From contig NC_015732.1 of assembly GCF_000219725.1 (NCBI RefSeq), positions 1,736,001-1,800,000 on the forward strand: 64,000 nucleotides of DNA, given 5' to 3'. Made by a program: the position numbers and the translations under genes. The notes below the pieces were generated by a model. It was given only the letters and a program-made list of their open reading frames with translations. It was not told where the DNA came from and did not search any database. Origin of the DNA: Gracilinema caldarium DSM 7334. Its GTDB lineage: Bacteria; Spirochaetota; Spirochaetia; Treponematales; Breznakiellaceae. This document shows positions 51,889-60,884 of the stretch, one piece after another (positions within the stretch are counted from its first letter, which is position 1; each line of letters begins with the position of its first letter).

Positions 51889-51917
51889 TTGACAGCTCTT
51901 TATTATATATTTATTAT
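51889..51917 (+). promoter_or_regulatory. Promoter of tlpA-ccdA
   Basis: TTGACA (51889-51894), a 17-base spacer and TATTAT (51912-51917), in an AT-only stretch. The AAGGAG ribosome site of tlpA follows. Confidence 0.7.
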
Positions 51918-51947
51918 ATATACTATAATATATATTAAGGAGTTCCA

Positions 51948-52538
51948 ATGAGACATTATAGAACCACATTTTTTACCGTTTCATTGTTATTTTTTTTCCT
52001 ATTGGCAGCAACCTTTGCCACTGAAGGTCCAAAATTGTCTGGCGCTAATGAATCTCATACCTGGAAAAAAGCACTGCAAGATATAGGCTTTACGGTGTTT
52101 CCCGAAGCCCAGACCTTGCCAGTACTTAATGTGCCCGGCTTGGATAGTAAATATATTAATATAAAGGACTTTTCAGGTTCCTATGTACTGCTTAATTTTT
52201 GGGCTACCTGGTGTCCCCCCTGCAAAGCAGAAATGCCCTCTATGGAAACCTTTTATAAAACCTTTAAAGATAAAAAACTAACTATTTTTGCCATCTCGAC
52301 CGGGGAAAAACCAGACACGGTGAAAGCCTTCATTAAAGCAAACCCACATAGCTTTCCCATTGGGCTTGACGTCTCGGGTCAGCTTGGTGCCATATTTGCC
52401 AGCCGGGGTATACCGACAACCTATATCATCAATCCTGAAGGCAAGGCTATTGCTGGCACTATCGGTGGTAGGGACTGGATGGATAAGAAAACAGTAGAAG
52501 CCTTTGCAATACTCCTCTCCAGTAACAGGACAAACTAA
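51948..52538 (+). CDS. TlpA/ResA-type exported thioredoxin
   Basis: 196 residues. Signal peptide ending about AATFATE, so the protein is periplasmic. The thioredoxin fold carries WATWCPPCKAEMPSMETF with the WCPPC active site, and the GIPTTYIINPEG cis-Pro loop. It reduces disulfides outside the membrane and would be kept reduced by the CcdA protein encoded next, with which it overlaps by 1 bp (TAATG). Confidence 0.92.
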   Translation: MRHYRTTFFTVSLLFFFLLAATFATEGPKLSGANESHTWKKALQDIGFTVFPEAQTLPVLNVPGLDSKYINIKDFSGSYVLLNFWATWCPPCKAEMPSMETFYKTFKDKKLTIFAISTGEKPDTVKAFIKANPHSFPIGLDVSGQLGAIFASRGIPTTYIINPEGKAIAGTIGGRDWMDKKTVEAFAILLSSNRTN

Positions 52539-53521
52539 TGGCCTTCTTATTTGAAGCTATCACCGCCGCAGCTGCGGGGTTTCTCTCCTTCTTATCTCCC
52601 TGTGTTTTCCCGTTAATTCCATCCTACCTGGCCATGCTTTCGGGGACTTCAGTTAAAACCCTAAAAGAAAGTACCGGAGAAAAGGGATTTCAGGTTGATG
52701 AACAGCTGCGGCTTATTCGACGTACTGCACTGCTCCGCTCCATTGCTTTTTCGTTAGGCTTTACATTTGTTTTTGTAATTTTGGGACTTATCTTCTCCCA
52801 GGCTTCCGCCATGATCGGCGGTTCAGGCCGTACCTGGGCCCTTATTGCCGGCCTCGTGATTATCATCCTGGGTCTCGACACCATCTTCGATTTCATCAGT
52901 TTTCTCAGAATGGAAAAACGGATACAGATACAAAAACGGCCCCAGGGCTATGTTTCAGCCTTTCTTTTTGGTTCAGCCTTTGGAGCGGGCTGGAGTCCCT
53001 GCGTGGGCCCCATGCTGGCCTCAATCCTCTTTATGGCCGGTTCGGGCTCTCTTGTAAAAGCGGGTATACTCCTGACAATCTATTCGCTGGGCCTGGCGGT
53101 TCCCTTTATTGCAGCAAGCCTCTTCTTAGGCTCCCTTCAGGGCCTTATGCAGAAACTAAAGGAACACCTGGGAACGGTAAAACTCATCTCCGGCCTTATT
53201 TTAATCAGCATTGGACTCTATATGATGCTGGGGGATCTGCGCCAACTTTCCGCCCTCTTTACCCGTTGGGGATACACCCTGCAGAGCTCCGCAGAAGCCC
53301 AGCCCCAGTTGTTTCAGATGGGAACGGCGGTATTGTATGCATTGCTCGCGGTGATCATCCTTTTTGCAGGAAAACAGTCAGGGAAAGGGGCAAAAAACTC
53401 GCGCTTTATCCTAAAAGCAGTCCTGGCCGCGCTATTCGCCCTGCTTGCTGTCCTTGAACTTACCGGCACCATATCCACCATCCGCCTCATTTCCAGCTGG
53501 CTTATGTTTCAGGGGGTGTAA
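52538..53521 (+). CDS. ccdA: CcdA-type thiol:disulfide electron transporter
   Basis: 327 residues, at the long end for CcdA. AAAAGFLSFLSPCVFPLIPSYLAMLSG and SAFGAGWSPCVGPMLASIL carry the two functional cysteines (SPC...P and SPCVGP) in membrane helices. It moves reducing equivalents from cytosolic thioredoxin to the exported TlpA. A C-terminal region after the core adds two more helices. Context confirms the pair. Confidence 0.93.
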   Translation: MAFLFEAITAAAAGFLSFLSPCVFPLIPSYLAMLSGTSVKTLKESTGEKGFQVDEQLRLIRRTALLRSIAFSLGFTFVFVILGLIFSQASAMIGGSGRTWALIAGLVIIILGLDTIFDFISFLRMEKRIQIQKRPQGYVSAFLFGSAFGAGWSPCVGPMLASILFMAGSGSLVKAGILLTIYSLGLAVPFIAASLFLGSLQGLMQKLKEHLGTVKLISGLILISIGLYMMLGDLRQLSALFTRWGYTLQSSAEAQPQLFQMGTAVLYALLAVIILFAGKQSGKGAKNSRFILKAVLAALFALLAVLELTGTISTIRLISSWLMFQGV

Positions 53522-53566
53522 AAACGATTATGGGCCCTGGAAACTGTGCCCAAAAAATGTATCAAT

Positions 53567-53598
53567 CAACAACCCCGCAGCAAGTTGCGGGGTTGTTG
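53567..53598 (+). terminator. Strong hairpin after ccdA
   Basis: CAACAACCCCGCA (53567-53579) and TGCGGGGTTGTTG (53586-53598) pair perfectly over 13 bp around a 6-base loop, 46 bases after the ccdA stop. No long T-run follows. Confidence 0.75.
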
Positions 53599-53742
53599 GT
53601 TGCTCAAAGAATTTTTATTGTATGCAGAAATACTTTCCTACCCAGGAGATCGGTAGAGGAGGCTCTCACTGCTTGAGTTCCCATACTCTTTCCACCTTAT
53701 TTTTTCTTTAAATTGGTCTTGACAGTTGGGCTCACCATATCC

Positions 53743-53856
53743 ATCTAACATTTGCTTAAGCAGTGAGCCGTAATTGGCGCTATTCTTGCCGAGGAGCGAA
53801 GCGACAAAAAGCAAGAATCGCGCCATAGCCGAGTCAGGTTGAAGCAGTTGTTAGCT
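53743..53856 (-). other. Integron attC-like site downstream of an orphan gene
   Basis: A roughly 107-bp imperfect palindrome directly after the stop of the minus-strand gene. On the minus strand it opens with AGCTAAC (6 of 7 to the RYYYAAC core) and ends with GTTAGAT (a full match to GTTRRRY). Between these, GCTT, TGA and a 13-of-14 inner stem (GGCGC-ATTCTTGC at 53776-53789 with 53811-53824) pair across a loop. Length, terminal cores and placement right behind a stop are those of a gene-cassette attC. No integrase is present here. Confidence 0.5.
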
Positions 53857-54944
53857 TAATCTATTTCTTTTAGTCGTCGTATTCTATTTTTTTCTGGCCA
53901 GATTGCATCTTCAATTCTACTAGCAATAGATTTAACGCTAGTGTAGACAATTTTATATTTAATATTCTCTGTAGTTCCAAAATCTGAACTATGAAGGATT
54001 CCACCAGTCTTATCAAATATTATTTCTATTTCTTTTTTTTGTTCATTAATCTTTATATCTTTTAAAGAATATACTATAAACCCTCTTTCTCCAAACTCTG
54101 TGAGACTGACATAATAATAAGTATTTATACTCTTATCGAAAATAACTAAAGATGAATGGATGATATAATCTAGAACATAGAAGGTTGTTTTTTGTTTTGT
54201 TGCGTATTTAATTTGATAGATATTTATCATGTTCCCATTAAATAAAAGTTGACCTACTTTATTACTTTCTACATATACACTGTTTTCATTTTTTTTCTTG
54301 AGTTTATGATAGGCCTTTACAATTTCAAAATTGTCTACAACTAAATTAGAATCTTCTTGTATTTCAAGTTCTGTTCCCTTCTTAATGAAATAGCCTATTT
54401 GAGAATCCATAGAAACATCTTGATAACCTGTACAGTCTTCAATTGTAAAGTATGGAGAATCTTTATATTGTTTTGTGAAATTTATTGCATCGACTCTTAC
54501 TCCAATATCTATAATAAATGGATATTTCGTAATAGATTTTTGTCCATTATTTTCAGGAATTATCTCTACGACTGCTTCATATTTTAAATACCTTTTTTCT
54601 AAGTAATCTGGATGAGATTCTGCTAAATATATTAGATTAAAAATATAATGTTCTGTACTAGAATAATATTGTTTATTAAGTTGATACGTTTGTGAATATA
54701 CAAGTTTATTACTGTCTGAAATGGCAATAATATTTAATCGTTGTTTCCCTTTAATGCTAAAGTCTTGGTAATATTCAGGAATTGTCCAAAATATTTCATG
54801 ACAACCATAAGGATCGCCATTAAGCATATTTAATATTTTTGCATTGGAAGGTCGTATTTCAATAATAGTTTTATCATTTAAATCTTGTGACATGAGACGA
54901 GTTGTGATGACAAAAAGCATAAAAAATTGTTCTCTTGATATCAT
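53856..54944 (-). CDS. Unknown protein, possible gene-cassette product
   Basis: 362 residues, strongly AT-rich against its neighbours, rich in Ile, Lys, Asn and Tyr. The first 18 residues could be a weak signal peptide (FFMLFVITTRLMSQ). The rest looks beta-rich (YFIKKGTELEIQEDSNLVV; YYYVSLTEFGERGFIVYSL) with no motif I recognise. A GGAGG site precedes the ATG. It lies between an attC-like palindrome on its 3' side and a GTTAGAA heptamer 5' of it, so capture by an integron is a possible origin. Confidence 0.6.
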   Translation of the reverse strand: MISREQFFMLFVITTRLMSQDLNDKTIIEIRPSNAKILNMLNGDPYGCHEIFWTIPEYYQDFSIKGKQRLNIIAISDSNKLVYSQTYQLNKQYYSSTEHYIFNLIYLAESHPDYLEKRYLKYEAVVEIIPENNGQKSITKYPFIIDIGVRVDAINFTKQYKDSPYFTIEDCTGYQDVSMDSQIGYFIKKGTELEIQEDSNLVVDNFEIVKAYHKLKKKNENSVYVESNKVGQLLFNGNMINIYQIKYATKQKTTFYVLDYIIHSSLVIFDKSINTYYYVSLTEFGERGFIVYSLKDIKINEQKKEIEIIFDKTGGILHSSDFGTTENIKYKIVYTSVKSIASRIEDAIWPEKNRIRRLKEID

Positions 54945-55089
54945 GATTTACTATTCTACCTCCGCCCGAAGCGTCCTTCTAACATCTCCCCTATTATACC
55001 CCACCATAAGCGGTCCCGCAATTATTACTGGTAATTGCTACCGGCTATAAATCTTCTCTTTTAATCTTATATTTCATACGGATATAGGC

Positions 55090-55497
55090 TTATGGCAATA
55101 CTTGAGTCAACAGGTCTGCGATTCTTCTGGCAGCCTTTTCTCCGGCGTACTGCTTAATCAATCCTTCCTTGGCTGTTCCAATAATTACTAGCTTTGTTAT
55201 ATTTTCTTTGGTTGACACTACATAAACTTCCACAAGAGCCGGATTGAGATTCCCTAGTCCCGACCCCACAATCGCACAGACCGCAGGTTTATTAGGATCA
55301 ATTCTGCGGTCTTCAATTACCTTTCCTTCTGTGCTTAATATGGTAAAAGCTTTCTCTAATGCTGTCTCTGGGGGACTATGGGTCTCTATTGTGAGCTCAA
55401 AAATATTTTTAGGCAGTAATCCAGCTACCAGCCTGGCACCAAACCCTCCAAGCTTACCAATTTCACGAGAGAGGATTGTGTCTTTCTTTTGAGTCAT
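55090..55497 (-). CDS. Small protein of unknown function
   Basis: 135 residues, soluble, alpha/beta. Features: SREIGKLGGFGARLVAGLLP near the start, an IETHSPPETALEKAFTIL helix and PAVCAIVGSGLGNLNPALVEVYV, then a basic helical tail (AGEKAARRIADLLTQVLP). No family is recognised. It lies alone on the same strand as the orphan gene downstream; TGTTAAGA stands just before its ribosome site. A short dyad (GCAATTA/TAATTGC at 55018-55038) follows in its 3' gap. Confidence 0.55.
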   Translation of the reverse strand: MTQKKDTILSREIGKLGGFGARLVAGLLPKNIFELTIETHSPPETALEKAFTILSTEGKVIEDRRIDPNKPAVCAIVGSGLGNLNPALVEVYVVSTKENITKLVIIGTAKEGLIKQYAGEKAARRIADLLTQVLP

Positions 55498-55615
55498 ATC
55501 TTCCTCTTAACAGTTGTGCGCTTTCAAGCCAAACCTTCCCCCAATTCCCCCCGCAACGATTACTGGCAATTTTGATTACTGCATAGTTTCTCATCCAAGA
55601 TTTTTCTTTACAGTA

Positions 55616-57538
55616 TTACAATCTCCTGCGGGAGTCTACCTGGAGGTAGGTGTAGCGTTTAAGGCCCGCTTCGTAATCTGCTAAGATCTTCATACCTTCG
55701 TTGGGTTTTACCACATCCTTTTTAATGGCCTGCTCCACCTGGGTTTTAATGGAACGGATGAGTTCCGCAATGGCATACTCATTTTCTTCCAAAACTTCCC
55801 GGATGGTATCCCCTTCGATAATTTCATCAATATACCATCCGGCTTCCTCGTCGCTGTCCAGGACGATGTGGGCCTCATCCATGCGGCCGAAGAGGTTATG
55901 CATATCCCCCAGGGTATCCTGGTATGCTCCAGTCAGGAATATACCCACGTAGTAGGGCTTGTCGTTCAAGTCATGGAGCCAGAGGTATTCCCGCTGGTCC
56001 TGGTCTTCCCCATCGCCGATAAAGGTGTCTACCTTACCATCCGAATCGCAGGTGATATCCGCAATGGTCCCCTTAATAGTAGGTTCTTCGTTAAGCCGGG
56101 TAAGGGGTGTCATGGGGAAGAGCTGGCCCAGGGCCCATGAATCCGGCAGGGAACGGAAGACGGAGAAGTTTAATAGGTACTGATCTTTAAGTCCTGCCAC
56201 CAGTTCCTTCATTTCTTCGCTCATCCGCGCCTTGCCTTCATAATGGCGGCTGATTTCTGCTAAAATTTCCCAGGAAAGGGATTCCACGACTGCTCGGCTC
56301 TGTAAATCCAGGTACCCCAGATCAAAGAGGCTCATAGCCTGCTGGCGGTAAAACACCAGGTCGTGGAAAGCTTCATCGTAATGCCCCGCATCGACCGTTT
56401 CTTTGACCTCCAGAATGTCCCGGACTACCTTCGGGGCATTTTTAGGAACTACAAGATTTTTAATAGTATTGAGTTTGGCAATGCGTCCAAAGGCTTCTAC
56501 AGCAATCATAGAATGATGGGCTACCAGGGCACGGCCGCTTTCTGACACGATGGTAGGATGTTCTACTTTTTCTTCATCGCAGATATCCATGATGCCATAA
56601 ACAATTGTATTGGCGTATTCCCGCAGGCTGTAGTTGGCTGAAGAGGCAACCGTACTGCGGCTGCCATCGTAATCCACCCCAAGACCGCCCCCTACATCAA
56701 TATATGAAATGGGACAGCCCATACGTACGAGCTTGGCGTAAAAGCGGGCACCTTCCCGAACACAACGGGTAATGACCTGAATGTCCGGGATTTGGCTTCC
56801 CACATGAAAATGCAGAAGGGTTACACATTCTTTGAGTCCTGCCTGTTCAAGCAGGTTCATCGCTTCCAGGAGGTCCACCGTAGAAAGGCCGAATTTAGCC
56901 GCTTCTCCCGATGAAGTTGCCCATTTACCGGAACTTCGGGTGGCGAGCTTGATGCGGATGCCAATATAGGGTTTTACGCCCATTTCCTTGGATAATTCGA
57001 TGAGGCCCTTAATTTCTTCCAGCTTTTCAGCAACCACCACAACTTTTTTGCCAATCTTACATCCCATAAGGGCAAAACGGATAAACTCGTCGTCCTTGTA
57101 ACCGTTACAGAGGAGCAGCCGGTTACCATTTTTATGAATGGAAAGGGCTAGAAGCAGTTCAGGTTTGCTCCCCGCTTCGATCCCGAGGCCATAGGCTTCA
57201 CCGGCGTCCATGAGGGTTTCTACCACCTCACGCATCTGGTTTACCTTGACCGGATACACTCCCTGGTACTGGCCCTTGTAACCGGCTTCCTCAATAGCCT
57301 GAGCAAAGGCTTCATTAATCCGCTTTACCCGGTCCTGCAGAATATCCTGAAACCTGATATGGAGGGGAAGCCGCAGACCCCGCTTTTTGGCTTCTTCTAT
57401 AACATCGATAATACGGATGCGGGCACCGTCTTTACAGGGTTCTACGGTAATACAGCCATCTTCATCGATATTGAAGTATCCGGAACCCCATTTTGAAACA
57501 CCATAGAGTTTATTTGCGTCTTCCCTTGTCCAGGCCAT
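55616..57538 (-). CDS. speA: Biosynthetic arginine decarboxylase
   Basis: 640 residues, full length for SpeA. The PLP Lys lies in YQGVYPVKVNQMREV; HFHVGSQIPDIQ, DVGGGLGVDYDGS and the C-terminal GAYQDTLGDMHNLFGR are diagnostic. It decarboxylates arginine to agmatine in the cytosol. It is the last gene of aguA-aguB-speA, one base after aguB, so the three convert arginine to putrescine. Confidence 0.97.
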   Translation of the reverse strand: MAWTREDANKLYGVSKWGSGYFNIDEDGCITVEPCKDGARIRIIDVIEEAKKRGLRLPLHIRFQDILQDRVKRINEAFAQAIEEAGYKGQYQGVYPVKVNQMREVVETLMDAGEAYGLGIEAGSKPELLLALSIHKNGNRLLLCNGYKDDEFIRFALMGCKIGKKVVVVAEKLEEIKGLIELSKEMGVKPYIGIRIKLATRSSGKWATSSGEAAKFGLSTVDLLEAMNLLEQAGLKECVTLLHFHVGSQIPDIQVITRCVREGARFYAKLVRMGCPISYIDVGGGLGVDYDGSRSTVASSANYSLREYANTIVYGIMDICDEEKVEHPTIVSESGRALVAHHSMIAVEAFGRIAKLNTIKNLVVPKNAPKVVRDILEVKETVDAGHYDEAFHDLVFYRQQAMSLFDLGYLDLQSRAVVESLSWEILAEISRHYEGKARMSEEMKELVAGLKDQYLLNFSVFRSLPDSWALGQLFPMTPLTRLNEEPTIKGTIADITCDSDGKVDTFIGDGEDQDQREYLWLHDLNDKPYYVGIFLTGAYQDTLGDMHNLFGRMDEAHIVLDSDEEAGWYIDEIIEGDTIREVLEENEYAIAELIRSIKTQVEQAIKKDVVKPNEGMKILADYEAGLKRYTYLQVDSRRRL

Positions 57539-58435
57539 CTAATTGCTTCCTTTGCTGCCGATGTGGGTATTTTTTCCATCGTAGGTAGCCAGTGCGGTAT
57601 ATACATCGGGACGCCGGTCCCGGAAAATGCCCCAGGCACTTCGGGTGCGACGAATCGCATCCAGATCAAAGGTGTGAACCAGAATGGTTTCGCTGGTGCG
57701 GTCCGCCGATGCAACGAGCTGGCCATGTTCATCGGCAATAAAGGAAGAACCATAAAAGGTGATGCTGGAATCTTCTATTTGCTCCTTGCCGACCCGGTTT
57801 GCCACAATGACAGGCACCAGATTCGCCCCCGCATGGCCCCGCTGAACGATACGCCAGTGTTCCATAGAATCGATGGATGCATCCTGGGGTTCTGAACCAA
57901 TGGCGGTGGGATAAAAGAGCAGCTCCGCCCCTTCCAATACCATAGCCCGGGCAAGCTCAGGATACCACTGATCCCAGCAGATCCCCACGCCGATAGTTCC
58001 GTAGGCGGTGGCCCAGACCTTTACCCCCAGATCTCCCGGGTTAAAATAGAATTTTTCTTCATAGCCGGGACCATCCGGAATATGGCTTTTCCGGTACACA
58101 CCCAAGACGGTGCCATCCGCATCGATGACCGCAATTGAATTGTAATGGGCCTTATTGGCCCGTTCAAAAAAGCTCACCGGAATTACGACGGACAATTCCT
58201 TCGCCACCTGCTGGAAGTGACGGATCGCCGGATTGTTTTCCGGTTCGGTGGCAAGATCAAAATACTCAGGCTTTTCTTTCTGGCAAAAATAGGGAGTTTC
58301 AAATAATTCCTGAAGCAAGATTATTTGGGCCCCTTTTGCTGCGGCTTGGCGAAGGAACTGGTCTGCCTTTGTAATATTTTCTTCCCTGTTCCATGAACAG
58401 GACATCTGCACTGCCCCTACGGTAACATTTCTCAT
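57539..58435 (-). CDS. aguB: N-carbamoylputrescine amidase
   Basis: About 298 residues from ATG 58435 (AAGGAG site; ATGA overlap with aguA). Nitrilase triad: Glu in ILLQELFETPYF, Lys in YRKSHIPDGPGYEEKFYF and Cys in GVGICWDQWYPELAR. It hydrolyses N-carbamoylputrescine to putrescine, CO2 and ammonia. The IGSEPQDASIDSMEHW block is typical of AguB. Confidence 0.96.
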   Translation of the reverse strand: MRNVTVGAVQMSCSWNREENITKADQFLRQAAAKGAQIILLQELFETPYFCQKEKPEYFDLATEPENNPAIRHFQQVAKELSVVIPVSFFERANKAHYNSIAVIDADGTVLGVYRKSHIPDGPGYEEKFYFNPGDLGVKVWATAYGTIGVGICWDQWYPELARAMVLEGAELLFYPTAIGSEPQDASIDSMEHWRIVQRGHAGANLVPVIVANRVGKEQIEDSSITFYGSSFIADEHGQLVASADRTSETILVHTFDLDAIRRTRSAWGIFRDRRPDVYTALATYDGKNTHIGSKGSN

Positions 58436-59526
58436 GACTGCTCCTTGATACCCTTTGGAATCTGCTGGGTTATACAATGTACATTTCCACCACCCTTTAT
58501 AATTTTCATCCCGTCGATGGGAACAATCTTCCTTTCCGGATACTGTTCTCGCAGTATCCCTAAGGCCCGATCATCGGCCTTTTTCATTTCCGCATCCCCA
58601 TCTTTGCCAAACACCGGCACAATAAGTCCGCCGGAAACGGGATAAAAATTGATGTAACTCAGGGTAAGGCTTTCGCCCCTACAGGTACGCCGGGGCGGCT
58701 CTGGAATCGTAACAAATTCCAGTTTCCGGCCCCTTGCATCGCGACCTTCTTCCAGAATCGTCAGGTTTTTCTTGCTGTTTGGCATGTTAGGCGAATCAGG
58801 GTCCGCTGCAACCTGAATGAGTACCCGGCCGGGTTCAACAAAACAAGCCAGGTTATCCACATGACCATCGGTTTCATCCCCCCAAAGACCACGGTCCAAC
58901 CAAATGACGGTCGAAACCGAAAGGTAGGACCTAAGATATGCTTCGATAGTTTCTTTGGAAAGTGAGGGATTTCTGTTTTTCGCCAGGAGACACTCTTCTG
59001 TGGTCAGCAGGGTTCCTTCTCCATCCACGTGGATGGAACCACCTTCGAGGATAAGAGGCGCATCATAACGGGGGAGACCGAGCTTTTCCAGAATACGGGG
59101 AGCTAGTTCATTATCCGCTTCATAGGGATGGTACTTTTTTCCCCAGGCATTGAATTGCCAATTAACACCTGCCCGCCGGCCATCCTTATGAACAAGGATT
59201 GTGGGACCATTATCCCGGACCCAGGAATCATCATGGGGAAAATCCCAGACTTCTACCGAGGCAGGAAGCCGTTTCCGGGCATCATCATAGGGAACATAAC
59301 CCTTTGCATCTACCGAGGACCGGGCAATCATATAGAGCTGTTCAAATTCAGCGATAGCCCGGGCAACTTCCACATAGCCCTCCCGGGCTTCTTCTAAACC
59401 ATCGAGCCAGGCTTCAATCCGGACAGGCCAAGACATAAGGGTTCCTTCCCGGGGAAACCATTCAGGAGGCATCCAGAAATCATCTTCACGGGGAGTTCGT
59501 AAAGTAGAGGTATTAATCGTTTTCAC
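58432..59526 (-). CDS. aguA: Agmatine deiminase
   Basis: 364 residues, GTG start by the visible frame. WFPREGTLMSWPVR, WVRDNGPTILVHKDGRRAGVNWQFNAWG, LEGGSIHVDGEGTLLTTEECLL, DETDGHVDN and the catalytic Cys in IIKGGGNVHCITQQIP define the peptidylarginine-deiminase-type family. It converts agmatine to N-carbamoylputrescine. It heads the polyamine operon. Confidence 0.96.
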   Translation of the reverse strand: MKTINTSTLRTPREDDFWMPPEWFPREGTLMSWPVRIEAWLDGLEEAREGYVEVARAIAEFEQLYMIARSSVDAKGYVPYDDARKRLPASVEVWDFPHDDSWVRDNGPTILVHKDGRRAGVNWQFNAWGKKYHPYEADNELAPRILEKLGLPRYDAPLILEGGSIHVDGEGTLLTTEECLLAKNRNPSLSKETIEAYLRSYLSVSTVIWLDRGLWGDETDGHVDNLACFVEPGRVLIQVAADPDSPNMPNSKKNLTILEEGRDARGRKLEFVTIPEPPRRTCRGESLTLSYINFYPVSGGLIVPVFGKDGDAEMKKADDRALGILREQYPERKIVPIDGMKIIKGGGNVHCITQQIPKGIKEQS

Positions 59527-59565
59527 AAATTATGTTGTATAGCATTACAAGATGCCGTGCAAGTA

Positions 59566-60750
59566 CTAAATAATAAGCACTAAATTTACCGATGCAGTAC
59601 CTTTTCCCTGCCGTTCTTTAACAGCAGCCTCAAAATGAACACCCATATGTTCACAGGCTTCTCCAATAAATGATAAATAATACCATCCAAGCCCATCATC
59701 TCCATAGGGACCTGTTCCGTGTTCATAGAGCTCCTGTAAACTTCTTTCACCCAGCGAAATACGGCCCCGTTCATCAAACATCCGTTTGGTATCCTCAAAA
59801 CTGCTGGACCCATCATACAAGCTCAGTTTCAGCCGGTATCGCCAGCGTCCCAGGGACCATCGTTTGGAAAGGGACCACACCATAATAGAAGCTAAACCAT
59901 GGGGTAATTTAAGAATAAGTTCTTTTCGTTTATTAGGATTTTCAAGAATAGCACGAATTTCCGAAGGTTTTGTTTCTGGGCCCAGCAACTCGATTAAGGT
60001 GGAACGTTCGGCGGCACTCATCAACTCAAGGACCATAAGCGAAAGATAATCCGCCAGATCAACCCTTTCTAGAACAGAATGAATAATTTTTATAATATCC
60101 TGTTCAATTTTTTGCCGTTCCAAGGGGCTACTGCAAAGCAACACGAAATAGATGAGGGGATCAACCGTATCCAACAGCTCTTTTATAAAGTAAATAAGCC
60201 GTTTTCGTTCATCATCGGTTCTACGTTGGTCAATAAGCAGGCTTTTCATGATGGGCTCAGCAATTTCTTTTTTTATTACATCTATTGCATCAGAACGGCT
60301 TTTTAAGGCATTTTTCAGTTCAACTGGCGATACAGCATTTTGGGCATCCAAAGACTGATGTGGATGAGCCCGGTTCCATTTAGCTATTACCTCTGTCCGT
60401 ACAGCCCGGTCAATAATTGTAGAATTAAAATAACCATACAACATGGAAAACACAACAAGCCGCGCCAGATCACCTATTTCGCCTTTCACAGAGCTTAAAT
60501 CAGTAACTGGGAACTCAGCTTTGTCAACAAATCCCGCCAAAAGCAGCCGCTTAAGCCAGGGAATATCTACCATTTTTAACTTAAAACCATATCGAGTATC
60601 ACCCTCGGGGGTCGTAAAAGAATGTAATCCCGTTGCTCTATTTTTAAAAAAGGAAGCACCCTCTTTCGTTAAAACTATTTTTGATTTTAAATCAATACAA
60701 TGGGGTTTTTCTCCCATGGTATGCTGTGTAACAGCTTGTCCATTTGTCAC
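59566..60750 (-). CDS. Conserved-looking protein of unknown function
   Basis: About 394 residues. The frame runs to ATG 60786, but that lies at the predicted transcription start; a GGAGG site just before GTG 60750 makes that the better start. The protein is soluble and mainly helical, with no metal or nucleotide motif seen. Notable segments: RRTDDERKRLIYFIKELLDTVDPLIYF, ELLGPETKPSEIRAILENPNKRKELILKL, and a C-terminal beta part (LGRWRYRLKLSLYDGSSSF; FEAAVKERQGKGTASVNLVL). It is divergent from icd and upstream of the polyamine operon. Confidence 0.6.
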   Translation of the reverse strand: MTNGQAVTQHTMGEKPHCIDLKSKIVLTKEGASFFKNRATGLHSFTTPEGDTRYGFKLKMVDIPWLKRLLLAGFVDKAEFPVTDLSSVKGEIGDLARLVVFSMLYGYFNSTIIDRAVRTEVIAKWNRAHPHQSLDAQNAVSPVELKNALKSRSDAIDVIKKEIAEPIMKSLLIDQRRTDDERKRLIYFIKELLDTVDPLIYFVLLCSSPLERQKIEQDIIKIIHSVLERVDLADYLSLMVLELMSAAERSTLIELLGPETKPSEIRAILENPNKRKELILKLPHGLASIMVWSLSKRWSLGRWRYRLKLSLYDGSSSFEDTKRMFDERGRISLGERSLQELYEHGTGPYGDDGLGWYYLSFIGEACEHMGVHFEAAVKERQGKGTASVNLVLII

Positions 60751-60791
60751 TGTCGGTACCTCCGACCCTTTTTGTTGTGATACCATACTCT

Positions 60792-60819
60792 ATTGTATCA
60801 TGATCTGACGGATTGACAA
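60792..60819 (-). promoter_or_regulatory. Promoter of the unknown gene divergent from icd
   Basis: Minus-strand TTGTCA (60819-60814), a 16-base spacer and TACAAT (60797-60792). Predicted start near 60785, which favours the GTG 60750 translation start. Confidence 0.6.
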
Positions 60820-60884
60820 GAGGGAAAAAATCGTTGCAAATATATGCAGAATTTTTGCATACCCATACATTTTGGAGGCCCTTC

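Noticed and set aside
53638-53826. 62-residue minus-strand frame in the attC-like region
   Set aside because: Its codons lie inside the palindrome and no ribosome site or family is seen.
55011-55585. Repeated CCGCAA..ATTACTGG segment at about 55016 and 55550
   Set aside because: Only about 20 bp with several mismatches; too short to call a repeat family from two copies.
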